Shown in pieces: positions 1 through 12,527 of a stretch of DNA of 64,000 nucleotides. Position 1 is the stretch's first letter, and each line of letters starts with the position of its first letter. The translations under genes were made by a program, and so were the position numbers. Under the pieces are notes generated by a model, which saw only the letters and a list, made by a program, of their open reading frames with translations, ran no database searches and had not been told where the DNA came from. The DNA is from Diospyros lotus (taxonomy: Eukaryota; Streptophyta; Magnoliopsida; Ericales; Ebenaceae): the NCBI RefSeq assembly GCF_014633365.1, contig NC_068342.1, forward strand, positions 3,892,622 to 3,956,621, written 5' to 3'.

Positions 1-173
1 TCAACTGGTATTATTTTGAGTCCAGGCTTATTTTGCTTTTATTCTCACTCTTAATTGTTTCTGTGAATTGTTATCATTAATGCTTTTTGCCAGAATCTTA
101 GAGTTACTATTCACTTCTTGTTTTACTTAATAGTTGTGCTGAGAAAATTTGATATTTTTGAATCATTATTCAG

Positions 174-2017
174 GACCACATTTCAATCCCTATGACAAAG
201 AACATGGTGCTCCCGAAGATGAAAATCGCCATGCTGGTGATTTGGGTAACGTGGCAGCTGGTGCTGATGGTATGCACTATGCACTATGCTTTTACTATAA
301 TCCATGCTTGATTTTTGCTGATGAACAGAACAAAAATAAGTTCCTATTTATCATCTAGGAACAAGAAGATTTAGTCAGAACAAGAAGATCTTTGCTGATG
401 AACAGAACAAAAGATAGGGCTTTGGATTCTCACCACTTTTTATTCCATTCCATTACTATTGTCTCTCTCAAACTGGGATTACACTCTTCTATCCATTTCC
501 ATTCCATCCCCCTCTCCCAAATGTATTCTAAGGGTAGATCTAGTATGCTCAGGATTTCTGAAATTAGTATCTCAAGGGTGGATTAGCTTGCTTATGATTT
601 TTTATAGTTGTCCTAATATATTTCCTGTATTTCCGTGGTTTAGGTACTGCTGGTGTTGCAGTTATTGACAAGCAGGCGAGTGAACGCATATTGTTGTTAT
701 TATTATCAGTTAAATTGTTATTTCTATATGTAAAGACATGGCATTATGGACGATCCACCTTCTAAGTTTTTGGCATATGCTTGCAGATTCCTCTTGCTGG
801 ACCAAATTCCATTATTGGAAGGGCTGTTGTTGTCCATGTGGATCCTGATGATCTTGGCAGGGGTATGGCTGAAAATTTTGAAACCGAAGCTTATTCTTCA
901 CTTGTTTTGTTATATGACTTCCTTTTGAACTCCGCCTTCATAAAGTTTTCCGGTTTTACATCTTTTGATCATTTTTCTTTCTTCTTTTCGGAGTTAAATG
1001 TTGCAATAGTGTACATCACCAACCATGGGTGTTCTTTTATGTTTCTATGGTTGCTTGAGTTATTCGGTTGTTAGAGATGCTTGAAGCTATTCATCTCAAA
1101 TCTACCCATCAGCTAAAAAGGGGAAATGGTATTAGCTTAGAAGTTAGGAACTGTTTGACAGAGCCTTCACATTTCGTTTTCAGTTTTGGTTTTCATTTTT
1201 TTTTTCCAGTGTCCACTCTTCATTTTTCAACTAAAATAAATGAAGCTTAGCATGTTGTTTGATAACTTCATCTCATTTTTAGCTTTGCTTTGAGCTTTCA
1301 TTTTCTTCTTCTTCTTCTTCCCCCTCCCGACTACCACCGACTAGGGTTGCCAAGCTCCCAGAGTAGATCTTCCTCGGTTCAACGACCCTCCTTTTGCTCT
1401 GAAAACATCCACTGACGTTACCTTTCTTCCCTGATCAGGTGGACATGAGTTAAGCAAAAGCACTGGCAATGCTGGTGGCAGGGTTGCCTGTGGTAAGCAA
1501 GTTCTCTTTTCTCTTCTCATTTCTGTGCTGCCTTGTGTTATCTGTCGGCAGAAATTTTCATATGAGAAAGAATTAGGACTAATTTTTTTCGCGAATTAAT
1601 CAGTTGAGAGACCAAAATAACAAAAATACCCCTGCTTTGATCCTTAACAATCACTCTCGGCCCGGCCAGTGAATTTGTTAAAAATAGGCTCTTTGTAATA
1701 GACAGGCAAGGGTTGAGGTTGTATGTAAAAGACGACCCTCTCCTGAACTTGCAAAGCAAGGAGTCTCGTCCACTGTCGAGATGGGGTTGGATATTTTGAG
1801 TTTGTTTAGGTTCAATATTAAGTTATATATATATGGTTACAGGATGCTTCATGGTTATCAAATGTTGTGGAGAACAAGAGAGCAGAGATTGTTTCTGTCT
1901 TCTTTCCTCCCCCTGTCTGTGTTAGTTCTTTAGCTTTAGCCTCTAGTTCTGCATCCTCTAATCTAATGATTGATTCACTTTCACTTGCATGCAGGTGTTA
2001 TAGGCCTGCAAGAATAA
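174..2017 (+). CDS. Cu/Zn superoxide dismutase, 3' part (5' exons outside window)
   Basis: Converts superoxide to hydrogen peroxide and oxygen. Exons that join in frame: 174-269, 644-675, 787-862, 1439-1492, 1995-2017 (stop TAA). The first visible exon starts inside the Gly of the GPHFNP motif, so the N-terminal third, including the first two copper ligands, lies before the window. Metal ligands seen: His in GPHFNP, His in KEHG, His and Asp in NRHAGD, His in VVVHVDPDD. The second disulfide Cys is in GGRVACG. The intron after 675 must use a GC donor (CAG|GCGAGT) to keep the frame. The NPYDKEHG and AGADG segments resemble the plant CSD3 type more than CSD1, but the protein ends in GLQE and lacks the peroxisomal AKL tail of CSD3, so a cytosolic location is possible. 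The family is certain; the subclass is not. Confidence 0.9.
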
Positions 2018-4714
2018 GCTGCTAATGCTGTGACAGTAGTTACCATACTTATTAAGCCGAATAAAGTGCACAAGAGTCTCTCAACATCATGGTGCATTCA
2101 GCTGCGTTGTCTGCTTTTTATTATTTTACTATACGAGGTTGGATGTTATGATAATATATGTATCTGAATTGACTATTTGTGTGCTCTTTGATACATTTTT
2201 AATTTATTGGTTGTTTTTTAATGTATTAAATTAAATAAGAAAATTACTAAAATCATTAGAAGAAGATAATTTTTTTATGGAATACTTTTTATAGAAGAAA
2301 GGGCTTAAGCTCAAAATAGGTCCAGGAGGAAGAAACCTGAAAATAGAAATCCCCTCTTGGAATCCTCTTTTGGGTACTTTCAAGAGATTTTTCTAAAAGT
2401 TTTTGACAGGTCTGAAAATGTGTTAACTTTATCTTTGATATTTTTGTCTAGAAATTTGAAACAAATAATTTGAAAGGCGTGGATGTTCGTGTACTTATTA
2501 ATTTCGATTCTTATGAATAAGAAGTGATATTTTCGGTCGAAATAAGATTTTTATAAATAAGAGGTGTTTTTATACTTTTCTACGGGGATTAATTTAATAA
2601 TTGAACAACTCATGAGAGACACTTGATTTTTTTAATTATTTTATCTTTTTGTAAGTATTTCGAATACTATAAACTTGAGATAGACCTTTATTAATAATTA
2701 TAAATTTATTATTATGTCTGATAATAATAAGAAATTACTTAAATTTAGTAGATCATGGTTAGTTTCAATGAGAAAATAAACTTTAGATTAAAAGAATTTA
2801 AATGATATTATTATAAATTTATAAATTTTGAATGTTTGCATTCCAAAAGTGTGATTTTATTATTATTTTTTTAGATCTAAATTTACGTAAAAGTTCGATT
2901 TATTCGAATTAGATGACTCAAATCAATTGAACTTGTCAATTCAGTTCATTTTTTTTTTTTGCATCGGTTTGATTTGGTTAAATCTTTTTTTAAAGTTTGA
3001 TTTTTATTTTTTTGAGTTAGAATAACTAAATTAATTGAACTGATTAAACTTTAAAACGATAATATTTTGATATTTATAAAATGATGTTATTTTTTTTAAT
3101 TTTATATTTTTTTTTATCAATTATTTCAATTTAAATCTAGTCTTAGATTTTAAAATTCAAATTGAGAATAAGAATTTAAAATTGTAAAGTACATAAAAAA
3201 ATAAAATGTTCTCGAACGAATATACATAATCAGGCTGGCCCACTGGCGAAACAGGCTAGGCCCACCTAACTTATTTCTGATTTTTTTTCTTGTTATATGT
3301 TGTTACCTAGTATCAGTTATTTAATTAGGTAGTATTTATTAATTAATATATAAATAGAAAAAAATGAAATATGAAAAATATTTAAATAAAATTATTATTT
3401 TTATTATATTTGTTAAATTTATCTTAAAATAAATTATGTGATTTTTCATCTTAAATTTTTCAAATAAATTTATATATCTCTATTTGAATAAATTATTTTA
3501 ATATAATTTTATTTTATTTATTTTAACAAATGTTATCTTACGAGAGAAAGGAGTGTCTTTCGCACAAATTTAGGATCAAAAATAAATTATGATTAGATCA
3601 GTAAATATATAAAAATTTTACATAAAAAAATTACATTAAAAAATATCAAAGAATGAAAAATTATTATTATGATTATTGCATCATGACATGAGTTCATTAA
3701 AAGGTAAAAAAGTCTAAAAGTTTAAAATAACTTTTTTGATCTAAAAGGCGTAAATTTCTTATACGAGGAAAGTCTCATGTAAATTAAATAATTTTGACAT
3801 CTGAAAATTTCTTTGAAAAAATAAGTGATTATTCATAAAGAATTTTAATTAAGAAATTATTTTAAAATATTAGAATAAACAGTCATCCACAATAAATTCT
3901 ATATGCAAAAGGGCAAGATAATAGATTATGATTAATTAAGATAAATATTATTTATAAGAATTATAATCCTGAAATACTTTAAATTACTCTATATTCATCT
4001 ATAAATAAGCGGGCACTCATTCTTGAAAATGTACATTTTTTATATTGGTTTTAATATAGTCTCAATTAATATTTAGTATCTAACTTAGATATTAGAGTGT
4101 TCGCACAGAGACTTTCTCTCATTCTTTGATTATTTTCTTATTTTTATAAATTCAGATAGCTTGACGAATGACATTTTCAATCAAATAAAATTATTATTAT
4201 ATTAAAACAACAATGATAATATTGTTACAATAATTTCAATGTATTAATTAGTACACTCATTTATAAATGCATACAAAAGATGATTTATATAAATTTATAG
4301 TCTAATAACAATATAAGTCACAAAGGAGATAAATTTTTAATTACAAATATATTTTTATTATAATTAAATTTAGATTTTAGATCACAATTATCGTAAATGT
4401 TGAGGCTGTGCAATATTTGTGGTTTGTTTTGAGTTTTTAAAAGCAAAATGTAGAGAGAGAAGTGTGAAAACATCCATCAAAGAACAAAATTTAAATAAAT
4501 TAAAATAAAAAAGCTTATCAAATAAAAATAACTCAAAACTCTATTAAATGTGATTTTAATATTATATATATTATTTATAAGGTGACACCACATGAGATTT
4601 GAGGTCAATAAAAGTCATTTTTTATTATCAAATTTAAAATACAATGAAATCACAAGTGGTGATATTTTAATCCCCATTCCCACAACACATTTCTCGATGT
4701 CATTATTCTAATCT
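2018..4714. other. AT-rich intergenic spacer
   Basis: This spacer lies between the superoxide dismutase stop and the inverted FRIGIDA-like pseudocopy. The first few hundred bases should hold the SOD 3' untranslated region. The rest is strongly AT-rich, with no supported gene. One MITE (3328-3537) is listed separately. Confidence 0.6.
3328..3537. mobile_element. Tourist-like MITE with TTA target duplication
   Basis: A 210-bp AT-rich element starting GGTAGTATTTATTAATTA and ending in the imperfect inverse ACAAATGTTATCT. It is flanked on both sides by TTA (3325-3327 and 3538-3540). The same termini and interior recur at 34343-34684 and 35035-35403. A 3-bp TTA duplication is typical of PIF/Harbinger (Tourist) MITEs. 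It has no coding capacity. Confidence 0.6.
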
Positions 4715-5399
4715 TTCATCCTTATCACGTTTCGTCAAATGTGGTGAATAGAAATCTTATAGGTTTGATATTCTCAAGGTTATATAAATCCTATCGTGCA
4801 TTAAATTGTGATAATCAACGTGTTCAACTTGCAAACATCTTCTTTCTCACCCAAACCTCTTCTCACGCTCGATCTTCACTTTCACGTGAACCTTACCCAA
4901 GTCAGTCTCTCTCAATTCGAGTTGTTTTGCGAGTTCTTCACAATGTTTTTCTCTCGATTCTATCTATTTACAGCGTAGTTCGAACAACTTCTCCTTCGAT
5001 TGGAGCTCTACCAAACACTATTCAATTGTTTACTGCAATAACTCCATTTCCTTCTCTTTGGACTTCACTTTCAATAACCTATCAATCGTCGTCCCCTGCA
5101 AATCAAGGAGCTTCGTCAATTCGTTCTCATACTCAAATCGGGTCACATCAAACCCTTTCTCCTTCGATTCGAGCTCTTTTGAGTATTGTTCGAGCAAAAA
5201 TTCAGGCAAACACAAATTGTTTTTCCTTCTAATCGAGTTCTTTACGACGTTCCTAGATGCACTTCCGAATTAAATTGAAATGAGCTTCAAGGTTACTCTG
5301 TCGATTGATTAACTGAATGAACTCTAATGCTTCAACGAAACTTTCCTCCTTCAAATCTACGAATTTTATCTTGAGGTAAGTTTTTCTCGTCAACACCAT
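4715..5399 (-). pseudogene. Inverted, decayed partial copy of the FRIGIDA-like gene
   Basis: Read on the minus strand from 5399 down, this stretch follows the first exon of the FRIGIDA-like gene at 5698 from its start codon onward. It shows ..IQLINRQSNLEAHF.. (parent IQLINRQQSDLEAHF), then LLEQYSKELESKEKGFDV (parent LLEQRSKELESREKGFDV), then the end of the coiled coil and part of the Frigida domain near 4720-4800. It is broken: the Glu codon after QKFI is a stop (near 5255), a second stop follows, there is an indel around 5205-5215, and TAAATAG lies in the later coiled coil. No exon 2 or 3 equivalent is present. The copy points away from the intact gene, so the two form imperfect inverted repeats with about 300 bp between their start codons. 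Confidence 0.85.
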
Positions 5400-5603
5400 T
5401 TCTATAAGTACGTTTTTTTCACAAACCCTAATAAGAGTATATGGAAAGGCACAAATATGGAAGGGAAATGAACTTTGAACCCTTGTCGGTGGGGACTGGG
5501 GAGCATTGGCGACGGCGATGGCCATAAGACCCACGATAAAAGTTAAATTAAAATTGCCCGAAAAGCATTTTTTGCTTCCCAATTTTGAAATCCCACCGCA
5601 ACC

Positions 5604-5604
5604 G

Positions 5605-5637
<33 letters not shown>
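5604..5637 (+). repeat. CT microsatellite in the FRIGIDA-like leader
   Basis: A run of CT dinucleotides with one interruption, ending about 60 bp before the probable start codon at 5698. It is probably in the 5' untranslated region. If the upstream in-frame ATG at 5506 were used, the tract would encode alternating Ser-Leu. Confidence 0.85.
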
Positions 5638-5697
5638 ATATCGCGAAGCGTCGCTCTTCTTAGGGTTCTACGAGGGCGGCGTACCGTCGAAACGGTC

Positions 5698-8600
5698 ATG
5701 GCGGAGAGGATTTCTGCCGGCCTGAAGCTCGCCGATTCGCAGAAGGAGGGTCTTTCCGAAGCGTTTAAACAGTCGATTCAGTTGATCAATCGACAGCAGA
5801 GTGACCTGGAAGCCCATTTCGATTCAATCCAGAAGTTCATCGAGGAGCGCTGCGAAGAACTCGATTCGAAAGAGAAGCAATTGGGTTCGGCCGAATTGTT
5901 GCTCGAACAACGCTCGAAGGAGCTCGAATCGAGGGAGAAAGGGTTTGATGTGGCGCGATTGGAGTATGAGAAGAAATCGACGGAGCTCCTTGATTTGCAG
6001 GAGAGCGTGAATGGTTGGTTGTTGGAAGTCGAGTCCAGAGAGAAGGAACTGGAGTCGTTGCAGCAAACGGTTGAACGGCGTTTGGCAGAGCTCCAATCGA
6101 AGGAGAAGCTGTTCGAACTACGCTGCAAAGAGGTAGAATCGAGAGAAAAACGTTGTGAAGAACTCGCGAAACAGCTCGAGTTGAGAGAGGCTGGCTCGGG
6201 CAAGGTTCACACGATGACGAAGGTGAAGGTCGAGCAAGAAGAGGTTTGGGCGAGCAACGATGGAAGTAATTCCGTGGCTGCAAGTCTGCAGTTCTCGGTC
6301 ACTATGGATGGAAGATGTTTGCAGATTTTCCTCAATGAACACGTTGATGACCATGATTCAATGCGCGATGAGGTTTTTCTAGCCCTGCGAATGTCAGCCG
6401 ACCCTGGAAAGCTTGTATTGGATGCCTTAGAAGGTTTCTACCCACCGCATTTGAAGAAGGGTGACAAGGAGTTTCAAACTAGAGTTGTTCAAAGGAGTTG
6501 CACACTTTTGTTAGCACAACTGATGAGAATCTCACCAGAGATTAGGCGTTGTGTCAAAGAGGAAGCTGCAAAAGTTGCTGTTGATTGGAAGGCAAGGCTG
6601 GCAGCAAAATTTGCAGTTGATAGGAAAATAGAACTGGAAGTGCAGGATGAAAACTCTTTGGAGGTCTTAGGTTTTTTGCAGCTTGTAGGGATTTATGGAT
6701 TGGTAACTGGTTTTGATTCTGACGAGGTTCTGAAACTTCTTGAGACAATTGCTTGGCACCAAGAGGCTCCTGAATTGTTTGGAGTCCTTGGCTTCGTGGA
6801 CACGGTCCCTGGTAAGCTTTCTGAAGATTAAGCTTCATACTACTTCTGCGAAACCTTATCTCCTTTTGTGTCTGATATCTTGTCTCTAGCAGTTCACTAA
6901 GTGCTAACTTTTTTTATATGTGCTCTCTCAGTTATCCTGTACTATTTTTTTAGTTTCTGTTGTAATTTCTTGTTCATTAGATTTAAGTTGTACTTTTATA
7001 GTTATCTGATATTTCATTTGATCCTTTGTGTTTCCTCATTATGGTTGAATTGAATTTTCTACTTATAAAGATAATTTTGTATCATGGGCTTATCATTTTA
7101 GATGTAGTCATGTAGATATAGAACTGTGTGTGTTGGGTTGGGGGGGGGGGGGGGGGGGGGAGTAGTATAATTTTGTAGCATAGGCTGTCATTTTAGATGT
7201 AGGTATAGAACTCTATGTCTCTATGTATTTGGGTGGTGGTGGGGAGCTTGAGGGAGGATAAAGTAAACTTTGTAAAATTGAAATACCATGAGAAGTCACA
7301 TTTAACTTAGAAGCTGAGATGGAATTAATGTGGAAAATGTTGAGCAGTGTGAAAGAATGAAGTCAAGAGTGAAGGGTCCATTTTGCCCAGGTTCTTGATT
7401 TTCAAAAGAGGATGCCCAATATGTAGTGAAAACAAGATGGAGCTTGGCAAAATAATGAAAATGAGGAATTTTAAAATAAATTTTTGTTGGTTACGATACC
7501 AATAGATGCCCCCCCCCCCCCCCCCAAAAAAAAAAAAAAAAAAGAAAGAAAAAAAAAACACACACACGCGCGCACACACAAAGGATCAACTAGATCTGGT
7601 TGAATCTGGGTTAAAATTGAAAAATGGGTCAATTATCGTTTTGGATTTCAGTTGGGGATGGGTTCAATTGTGGACTTCTAGGAACTGGGCTTTCAGCCCT
7701 CTGTTTTTGTTTCCCAATCGTATTGGTTTCTTTTAGAAGTTGGGTTGGGATATATTAGTTTTGGTTCTGGGTTCTATGCTATTCTCTGATCTCATCCATC
7801 ACCTGGAAGAAGGGGAGAGGAAGAGAAGGTTTCAGATTACCCTATTGGGTTGATTAGGTCTACGGTTTTCCAATGCACAGTTGGGTTCATTAGTAAAACT
7901 TCTTTGAACAATTGTCATTTTGGAAAACTGAAAACTTGATGGAACTTCAACATTCAGCAACATGAAATTCAGTTAGTTCCCTGGGGGTTACACAGATATG
8001 GTTTTCCTAAGACGGATAGGCTCATTTGTCTTTTTTGTTCTCCTCAAATTAGAAAGGTTCAATAAATTTTCTTTGCCTGAAGGCTGAAGCTCTCAACATG
8101 TTTTCACATTCTTATATTTGTTTTCAGTTGCCTCATACAGTCAATTTCCATTACTTTTTATGTGATTCCTAGGGGCATTTTCCATTTTACCTTTATTTTC
8201 AGTTCTCGTCTTTCCCTGGTTGGCAAAGCTAGATTCAGTAGGTGTCAAAAAGGTGCAGGACCCATGTATGCAGGGTGAAAATTCTACATCATCTATACCT
8301 AGTAAAAAAGGGCCTTTCTTTATAGGATTAGGAATGAGAAACCATGCTTCTTTCCACATCTGTACCTAGTCAAGGGCCTGGTTCAGCCTTTTAGATCCTG
8401 GCAGATAGAAGCAGCCAAAATGAGCTCTTGAGTACAAATTATTGGAGTTCCGTTATATTTTCTTGTTATATGACCAGTCTTGTATGATGGAGTGATGCAG
8501 TACCCTTATTGGTTGGTAGAAGACCCATGACATCCCAAACAAATTCAACGATTTTACCACTTCATTATGATGAATGTGCAATATCCGCTGACCCCATCCT

Positions 8601-10561
8601 TTGAACTTGTTCACACTGGTCAGGGGCAGCATGGCCCTGCATTCTCAAATTTTGGGGAGCAAGGAAGTCCACTTGAGCAGCCTGGCTTGGAAGGCGCTTG
8701 AACACCAAGTTCATCTACAACAGCAGCCTGAGCTAATATTAGAGAACCAACAATTGATTGATTATTGGATTTCAAATTCGAACATCTTAGATAGAGTTCC
8801 TCTCTTTCTTTGTCATCTTGGTTGTGTACTTGTTAATGAATAATGAATATTTGGACTTATTTTGGATTCACTAAACTAACTATATTTTTATTTGTTTGTG
8901 TGATTCCGATTCTCAAACATTGACTAGATTGGTATTTGTCATGTATTCATGTTATATAGCCCTCTTAATAACATTTACATTTTGTTTGGTATGGCAGGTG
9001 TTGTTCAAGGCCTTATTGGAAGGAGGCAGAACCCTGCAGCTATTAGATTAATACATGCATTTAAACTGGTTCGTGAGTTCCCACCAGGTCCCATCTTGGA
9101 AGATTACTTCAAGTATTGGAAGAAGATTTCTGATGAAATTTTCGAGAGCAAGAACTTTACTGGAGAGCAGGTACATTCCCTTGTTACCATTTTTTTGCTA
9201 GTGTTATAATTCATTTGTTTATTTATTGTTGCCAGTGACTTGTTTTACCATTTTAGTGCAACCTTTCAAGTATAAGATCCATTATCTCTAGCTAACATAC
9301 TATTTACTGAAATTTCTTACAGATTAGGATTGGCATTGATGCTCTGAGGGCTGTGATCAAATGCATTGAAGATCACAAGCTTGGGACAAAAATTGTGCCC
9401 ATGGAGGTTGAGAAGCACATTCTTTTGCTGACTGAGAAGGCAGAAAGTAAATGTGCTACACCATCTGAAACCAACCCTCAACCACAGCAGCAGAGTGGGA
9501 AGAAATTTTCGGCTCCTATTGTGTCTGCCCACGAGGATCAAGATCAACGGCAGCAGAGTGGGAAGAAATGTTCGGCTCTTATTGTGTCTGCCCACAAGGA
9601 TCAAGATCAACGGCAGCAGAGTGGGAAGAACTGTTCGGCTGCTATTGTGTCTGCCCACAAGGATCAAGATCAACGGCAGCAGAGTGGGAAGAAATATTCG
9701 GCTTCTAATGTGTCTGCCCACAAGGATCAAGATCAACCGCAGAGTAGATCACGCAAGAAGAGAAAGAAGAAACGTCGTGGTGCTTCTACCGTGTCTTCTC
9801 CTGTGATTCAACATCAACTACAGAGCGGACAACAGAAGAGCGGGAAGAAAAATGGTGTTCCTACTGTGTCTGGCCCCGTGATTCAACATCAACAGCAGAG
9901 TGGATCACAACAGAAGGGCGAGAAGAAACATGGTATTCCTGTGTCTGCCCCCGTGATTCAACATCAACAGCAGAGTGGACCACAGAAGAAGAGTGAGAAG
10001 AAACAGGGTGCTCCTACTGGGTCTGCCACCATGACACAACAGCAGGAGCAGAGTCGACCCCAACAGAAGAACGAGAAGAAACGCGATGCTCCTATTGTGT
10101 CTGGTCCCAAGGTTCAACAGCAGCAGAGGCTCCAGCAGAGGAGCGAAAAGAAATCTGGCGCTTTTACCATGTCTACCGCTGAGCAGAGTGTAAATAAGCG
10201 ACGTCGTACAGTTGTGTCAGCAGATGCTCCAAATGCTTCTATTGGTTCTGCCGTTCGCTCAATTCCTTCGCCTCATCCATATTCGACAAGCGGGTTCGCT
10301 GGTCAAGGTGCACCATACTTCGTCCCGCCACTGCCAGGGCCCTATGAGCTTGCTGGCTTCGTTGACCCGCATATAATCCCTTACCCGGAAAGGTCACTCC
10401 CTTATATGCCCAGGGATGCCCCAAGAGAATCCTTCTACGGTGGAACTGCTGGTTACTATGATGGGGGACCCTCTGAGTACTATGCTGAGTATGCTCGGAT
10501 TCCTTCTGATGGCTATGATATGACTCCACTATTTCGCCACCCCTCCATGCTATTTCCTTAA
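5698..10561 (+). CDS. FRIGIDA-like protein
   Basis: Exons 5698-6811, 8998-9170 and 9323-10561 join to 841 residues. FRIGIDA is a scaffold in Arabidopsis flowering-time control; FRIGIDA-like paralogues have varied roles, so the function here is open. Residues about 40-165 are a Lys/Glu-rich coiled coil with repeated ELxSKEK units. The conserved Frigida domain runs about 198-470, from LQFSVTMDGR through EGFYPPHLKKGDKEF, GLVTGFDSDEVL and ELFGVLGF, across both introns. The rest is low-complexity and basic: four 21-residue repeats of QQSGKK..IVSAHKDQDQR (485-568), then degenerate Gln/Lys-rich repeats, then a Pro/Tyr/Gly-rich tail. The start MAERISAG is preferred because the decayed copy at 5399 also aligns from there. 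The frame is open upstream to an ATG at 5506, but that would translate the CT tract. Intron 1 (2.2 kb) holds a 21-base G run near 7140 and a C/A run near 7508. Confidence 0.9.
9488..9739 (+). repeat. 63-bp coding minisatellite, 4 copies
   Basis: Four tandem 63-bp units in the third exon of the FRIGIDA-like gene, each encoding QQSGKKxSAxxVSAHKDQDQR. The units are very similar, with most changes at the aromatic/Cys position after GKK. A looser array of about 75-bp units with QQK..EKK..PVIQHQQQ follows to about 10165. The period is a multiple of three, so copy-number changes keep the frame. Confidence 0.9.
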
Positions 10562-12527
10562 AAAGCCTTTTTTAATTGGGCTATAATTTACTGTGAATTT
10601 CGGGATCATTACCATACCTTTACCTGCTGTAAATTATCCTGCGAATCTCATCCTTTTTAACACCTCACAGTTTTGTCCGTGAGCTTTTGATTATGTTAGT
10701 GATCAGAATAGCAAGTAGAAACAGGAAACAGCCGGCTAGTTTCCCCGTTTTATATTAGAAATCGATTGTCCTGATAGTCGTCGTTGGTGACGACGAGCCC
10801 ATCATCAAGGATCGACGCGGCCGCACATAGATATGATTGACAGAGTAATAATTTTTCTTGGTGGATTGAGATTTGATTATGTTAATGTTGTTGGTATTGT
10901 TGTATAAATGAAATGTTACATGTTTGGCTTGTTTTTGTAGATTCGGAGGTTGCAGCATGCTTCCTAAGATTGGCACCCGGAAGGTAGCGAGTGATAATTT
11001 ATATATATATATATATATATTTGGGATAATTGATTTGAATTGGTCTTTCTTAAAAATCACTTGATCTCATCTGTATTTATAGTTTTAGTTTAGAGAATCA
11101 AGTGATTTGAAGCATGTGTGAAAATGATGCTGATTAACCTAACCTTTGAATTGTGAGGGTCCAAGTGTCTGCCTTTTAAAAGGACTATAAATAAAAAAAC
11201 AAACTTTTATGTTGTCTCATCAAACTTATATAAGTACGTATTTATGCTTACACAATACTTGAATATATATCTCCTTCAAGTGCATTCTCATTTCAGGTAA
11301 ATAACTGATACGCTTTGAAATTCGTTCTATCAATCAGAATCACCCCTAATCATTTATGTAAATTCCTTTTAGTTTTGAACCGTTCAATGTATTTCTTTAG
11401 ATGTATGTAAAATGTTAAATTAATGTAAAAATGGGATAAGCTGGCTCCAGCTATTGGATAAATTTAACATATATTCACTAAATTTTAAAAATATAATTAT
11501 TTATTTGTTGAACTTTGAATTTTTATTATATATTTACTAAATTTTACTTAACGTTAATCATTCTTGTTACATCTTACAAACAAAAAATGTTCATGTGATT
11601 AATAAAATACAAAAAAATTTAACAAATACTCACTTAATTTTAAAAATGTAAATACTCACTCATTGAATTTTAGATTATTACTACTTGGTCACTAAATTTT
11701 TCTCAACATCAACAATCCATCATCCGTTACATCGCCTTTTGATTTTGCAAATGAAAAATGCCCAACGTGATTAATAAAATATAATGTGGCCTAATCAATT
11801 CTTATTTTTGATCAACTCAGCAACACATTATTTCTCTCTCCCATTTTTTTGCTCCAATAACAACAATTGGCGTGGAAGAGACAAGGCAAAGAGAGGTGAG
11901 GCAATGGTGAGGCACCAGCGACAAAGTGACGAGAGGGTCGATGACAATCGTCACTGGCAGAGTTAAATTAGTCAAAAATAAAGATTTAATTCAACTACTT
12001 TAGATTCTATTAGATGAGTATTTTTCATTTGCAATATCAAATTGTAATGTAACAGGTGATAGATAGTTATTATTGAGTAAAGTTCACTAAACAGATAATA
12101 ATAATATAAAATTTAATGAATAAATAATTATATTTTTAAAATTCAACAAGTGTTTGTTAATTTTTTTTGAATCCTATTAGTTATGTCAACATTTTTCATT
12201 TATAAGCTATAATGAGTGATTGATATTGAACAAAATTTAATAAATAGGTAATAATAATTTAAATTTAATAAATAAATAATTAGATTTTTAAAGTTTAAAG
12301 TCTATGTTAAATTAACCGACAACCACTACTAACCCAAATCACCATACGTGGTTGCTGTTCGATCTTCTGATCATTTTTTTATCCCCTCATTCGGATGAGA
12401 TTTGCGATTTTAATTCCAACCCTGAGAATCTTCCATGATTGATTTTCCCATCAAGCTCGAATTCTGAGAGCAAGGTTGGAATTGGATTCTTTGTTTCTGT
12501 TCTCACCATCAATCTTCGTGCAAACAA
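10562..12527. other. Intergenic spacer with AT microsatellite and foldback element
   Basis: This runs from the FRIGIDA-like stop to the first DQD/SDH start. The first few hundred bases are presumably 3' untranslated region. An AT microsatellite lies at about 10999-11021, and a foldback element occupies 11450-12315 (separate entry). The last 200 bp should carry the promoter and leader of DQD/SDH copy 1, but I see no unambiguous TATA box. No gene is supported. Confidence 0.5.
11450..12315. mobile_element. Foldback-type repeat element
   Basis: The left end (about 11455-11640, GGATAAATTTAACATATATT...) and the reverse complement of the right end (about 12150-12312) match over more than 150 bp. 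Shared pieces include AATTTAACATA, TTAAAAAT.TAATTATTTATT and AAAAATGTT. Each arm holds two diverged copies of the same subunit (for example GCAAATGAAAAATGCCCAACGTGATTAATAAAAT near 11750 and ACAAAAAATGTTCATGTGATTAATAAAAT near 11580, shown here only as landmarks). The centre (about 11790-11960) is less AT-rich and does not look coding. No transposase and no clear target duplication. Confidence 0.6.

Noticed and set aside
4741..5232. 163-codon plus-strand ORF
   Set aside because: It is the antisense of the decayed coiled-coil copy of the FRIGIDA-like gene; the similarity is on the minus strand.
5778..6283. Several minus-strand ORFs of 78-148 codons
   Set aside because: They are shadows of exon 1 of the FRIGIDA-like gene; Lys/Glu-rich coding sequence has few stops on the opposite strand.
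7140..7530. Long G and C/A runs as functional elements
   Set aside because: Pure homopolymers of around 20 bases occur at several places in the window and may be partly sequencing or assembly artefacts; no supporting context.
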